A DNA stretch of 7,105 nt from CAYHZL01 sp964361075 (lineage in GTDB: Bacteria > Bacteroidota > Ignavibacteria > UBA10030 > UBA8401), in assembly GCA_964361075.1 (NCBI GenBank), contig CAYHZL010000181.1:1-7105 (forward strand), in the 5' to 3' direction. A model generated the notes under the pieces. That model was not told the origin of the DNA. It saw nothing but the letters and a program-made list of their open reading frames with translations, and did not search any database. Of the stretch, positions 5,601 to 7,105 are shown piece after piece. Both the position numbers and the translations under genes were made by a program. The number at the start of each line of letters is the position of its first letter. Position 1 is the stretch's first letter.

Positions 5601-6187
5601 TTCGAAAAATATCGGAAGAAGAAATAGAGTACATTGAAACTTATTTGAAAAATAGTGGCGTTAAGGATAATGTTACGTTATCCGAACTTACCGACCATTT
5701 ATGTATTCTCATTGAATCAGAACTTCAGTCCGAAACGAACTTCGACACAGCTTTTACGACTGCCATTAAAAAGTTTAATAAAAAAGAACTGCTTGACATT
5801 TCTCTAAATAAAGAGAGCTTCCTTTTACATCCACAATTTTTAAGTAAAACTTTTTTAATGGTTTTTGGTTTTGTAACATTTACTGCCTTTTGCTTTGGAA
5901 TTTATTTAAAAGCAAACGAATTGCCCGGTAGAAAAGCATTTTTAGTGTTTGGGGGAATTTCATTCGGATATGTTTTTTTACCACTTTTATTGTTGTATTG
6001 GCTTACTGAGTACGCAAACAAAACAAAATACATTTTATTTTTTATGACGCTTTTTGCAGCATTTCATACTACGGTTGGCTTGCTTCTCGATTGGCGAATT
6101 TCAAAATGGCTTATAATCATTACCGCAACCTTTTCTCTTCTTTATGGTGTAATGTTTTTATTAATCCCCAAAATTAAAATAAAATGA
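5597..6187 (+). CDS. PadR-associated four-helix membrane protein, copy 2
   Basis: This is the 196-residue homologue of the protein at 955-1545, with 167 identical residues. The layout is the same: a soluble helical N-terminal part with acidic KISEEEIEYIETYL, four hydrophobic segments and a KIKIK tail. Differences cluster in the third inter-helix region (GWPVTK becomes DWRISK near 165-170) and the last membrane helix. The LTDHLCILIESELQSETNF stretch of the soluble domain is unchanged. It diverges faster than the PadR beside it, as might be expected if the membrane part senses different signals. It overlaps padR (5597) and the lipoprotein gene (6184) by 4 bases each. As with copy 1, assignment to HAAS/DUF1700-type partners is by layout and context. 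Confidence 0.75.
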   Translation: MIRKISEEEIEYIETYLKNSGVKDNVTLSELTDHLCILIESELQSETNFDTAFTTAIKKFNKKELLDISLNKESFLLHPQFLSKTFLMVFGFVTFTAFCFGIYLKANELPGRKAFLVFGGISFGYVFLPLLLLYWLTEYANKTKYILFFMTLFAAFHTTVGLLLDWRISKWLIIITATFSLLYGVMFLLIPKIKIK

Positions 6188-7105
6188 AAACAATAACTCA
6201 AATTCTACTTGCATCAGTTCTGCTGATATTTATTGTAAGCTGGAAAAAAGCACCAGCCCCCAATGATTTACAACCACTTTCGCCAAACGAAAACCTGAAT
6301 CAGGAATTAATTTTTCAGTCGGGCTACGAAAACTGCATCGGCTCACCTACTGATGCGCATACGGATATAACAGGTGCAGACCTTAGTTTTTCAGAAAATA
6401 ATGATTGGACTAATGATTTGGAAGGTCATAGTAATATTGACAATTTTTGGATTTATTACGAAGGAGGTGCGTCATCGCAGAGATATGCAAAAATTATTCA
6501 AGAACCAGGCAACCCAAGTAATAGTATTCTTCACTATTGGCTCAATCAGGCATATATACCTTATGGCAACAGTGGCTCTTTAAAGGGACGTATTCAAGCA
6601 ACCATTCAAGGAACTGCACTTCGTGAAATATATTTTAAACAAAGGTTGCAATTACATACTGACTTAGACACGCTTCAAAAAGTTCCTGAAACTTTCGGTT
6701 GGTTCACCATTCAGGAATTCTGGAATGATGGTCCTGAAGAAATACATCCGTTCAGAATTTCTGTAAACATTGTTAAACCCAATGCAACGGTAAACGGACT
6801 TTACTTCAGAGTTTCAGGGCAAACAAAAATTCCGAATCAGGAAGCGTGGCTGGATGTGTGGACAACAACCGATAATACCTTTATGATTCCGCTTGGTGCA
6901 TGGTTCACAATAGAAACATATTTTAAAGAAGGTGACTTAAATACAGGTAGATTTCAGGTTATTGTAACCGACTCAGCAGGAAATAAATTTAATGTCGCAA
7001 ATATCACCAACTACACTTATCACCCTGACGATGATAATCCTGATGGGTTAACTAAATTCAATCCTATGAAATTATACTGCCCTGATAGATTAATTTCTCC
7101 GATGA
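6184..7105 (+). CDS. Jelly-roll protein, copy 2, lipobox lost, partial at window end
   Basis: This is the counterpart of the lipoprotein at 1542, open for 307 codons and cut by the window end, with no stop reached. Against copy 1 it has F9L, T12V, C20W, E21K and T23A, then is identical from residue 36 onward. Codon 20 is TGG instead of TGT, so the lipobox cysteine is gone and lipidation should fail. The hydrophobic segment remains. The protein might be cleaved as an ordinary secreted protein or stay anchored by its N-terminal helix. Motifs for the jelly-roll fold (GAWFTIETYFKEGD and others) are unchanged. Its start overlaps the membrane protein stop as ATGA. A barrel gene probably follows outside the window. 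Confidence 0.75.
   Translation, partial: MKTITQILLASVLLIFIVSWKKAPAPNDLQPLSPNENLNQELIFQSGYENCIGSPTDAHTDITGADLSFSENNDWTNDLEGHSNIDNFWIYYEGGASSQRYAKIIQEPGNPSNSILHYWLNQAYIPYGNSGSLKGRIQATIQGTALREIYFKQRLQLHTDLDTLQKVPETFGWFTIQEFWNDGPEEIHPFRISVNIVKPNATVNGLYFRVSGQTKIPNQEAWLDVWTTTDNTFMIPLGAWFTIETYFKEGDLNTGRFQVIVTDSAGNKFNVANITNYTYHPDDDNPDGLTKFNPMKLYCPDRLISPM
6289..7105 (+). repeat. 817-bp perfect duplicate, copy 2
   Basis: The sequence is identical to 1647-2463 up to the last base of the window. The switch from diverged to identical sequence is sharp, after C6288. The window ends inside this repeat, so the true length is unknown, and an assembly problem around the repeat cannot be excluded. Confidence 0.95.

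Noticed and set aside
1..7105. CRISPR array, tRNA or rRNA
   Set aside because: No regularly spaced short direct repeats, cloverleaf-like segment or rRNA signature was seen on reading the sequence.

Overview
The window looks like chromosomal DNA of a member of the Bacteroidota, perhaps a Chitinophagales- or Saprospiria-like environmental lineage. The clues are AT-rich coding sequence, genes without clear Shine-Dalgarno sites, a TAnnTTTG-type -7 promoter box, a lipoprotein signal peptide, and a secreted multi-domain jelly-roll/Fn3 protein. The phylum call is an inference; the finer placement is a guess. No rRNA, tRNA, CRISPR array, transposase or integrase gene was seen.

Layout. (1) 1-619 has no credible gene. 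It holds a G+C-rich, palindrome-packed repeat (copy 1, about 1-228), a spacer, a hairpin at 378-403, and a leader ending in a likely PadR operator and promoter. (2) 620-3232 is a compact four-gene operon on the + strand: a PadR regulator, a membrane protein with a soluble alpha-helical N-terminus, a lipoprotein with a probable jelly-roll/polysaccharide-lyase-like fold, and a probable outer-membrane beta-barrel. The first two junctions are 4-base ATGA overlaps. (3) 3233-3631 is intergenic, with a very strong 21-bp-arm hairpin after the barrel gene. (4) 3632-3853 is copy 2 of the palindromic repeat, almost identical to copy 1 across its core. (5) 3890-about 5035 is a secreted protein gene with different base composition, cut off in the middle of its second jelly-roll domain. 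(6) 5030-7105 is a second copy of the operon from its leader onward: PadR, membrane protein and lipoprotein, running off the window end.

The two operon copies are a mosaic. The leader is identical over 105 bp. The operator/promoter region, padR and the membrane protein gene have diverged (112-aa regulators with 8 differences; 196-aa membrane proteins with 29). The lipoprotein genes then become identical for 817 bp up to the window end. The second lipoprotein has lost the lipobox cysteine (Cys20 to Trp).

How the genes may work together (inference): PadR likely represses its own operon through a palindrome just upstream of the -7 box. The membrane protein may transmit an envelope signal to PadR, as in known PadR/HAAS-type pairs. 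The lipoprotein and beta-barrel would be the envelope effectors. The most interesting points are the duplicated, mobile-looking PadR-envelope cassette, its conserved operator, the loss of lipidation in one copy, the truncation junction at 5030, and the attC-like shape of the G+C-rich repeat.
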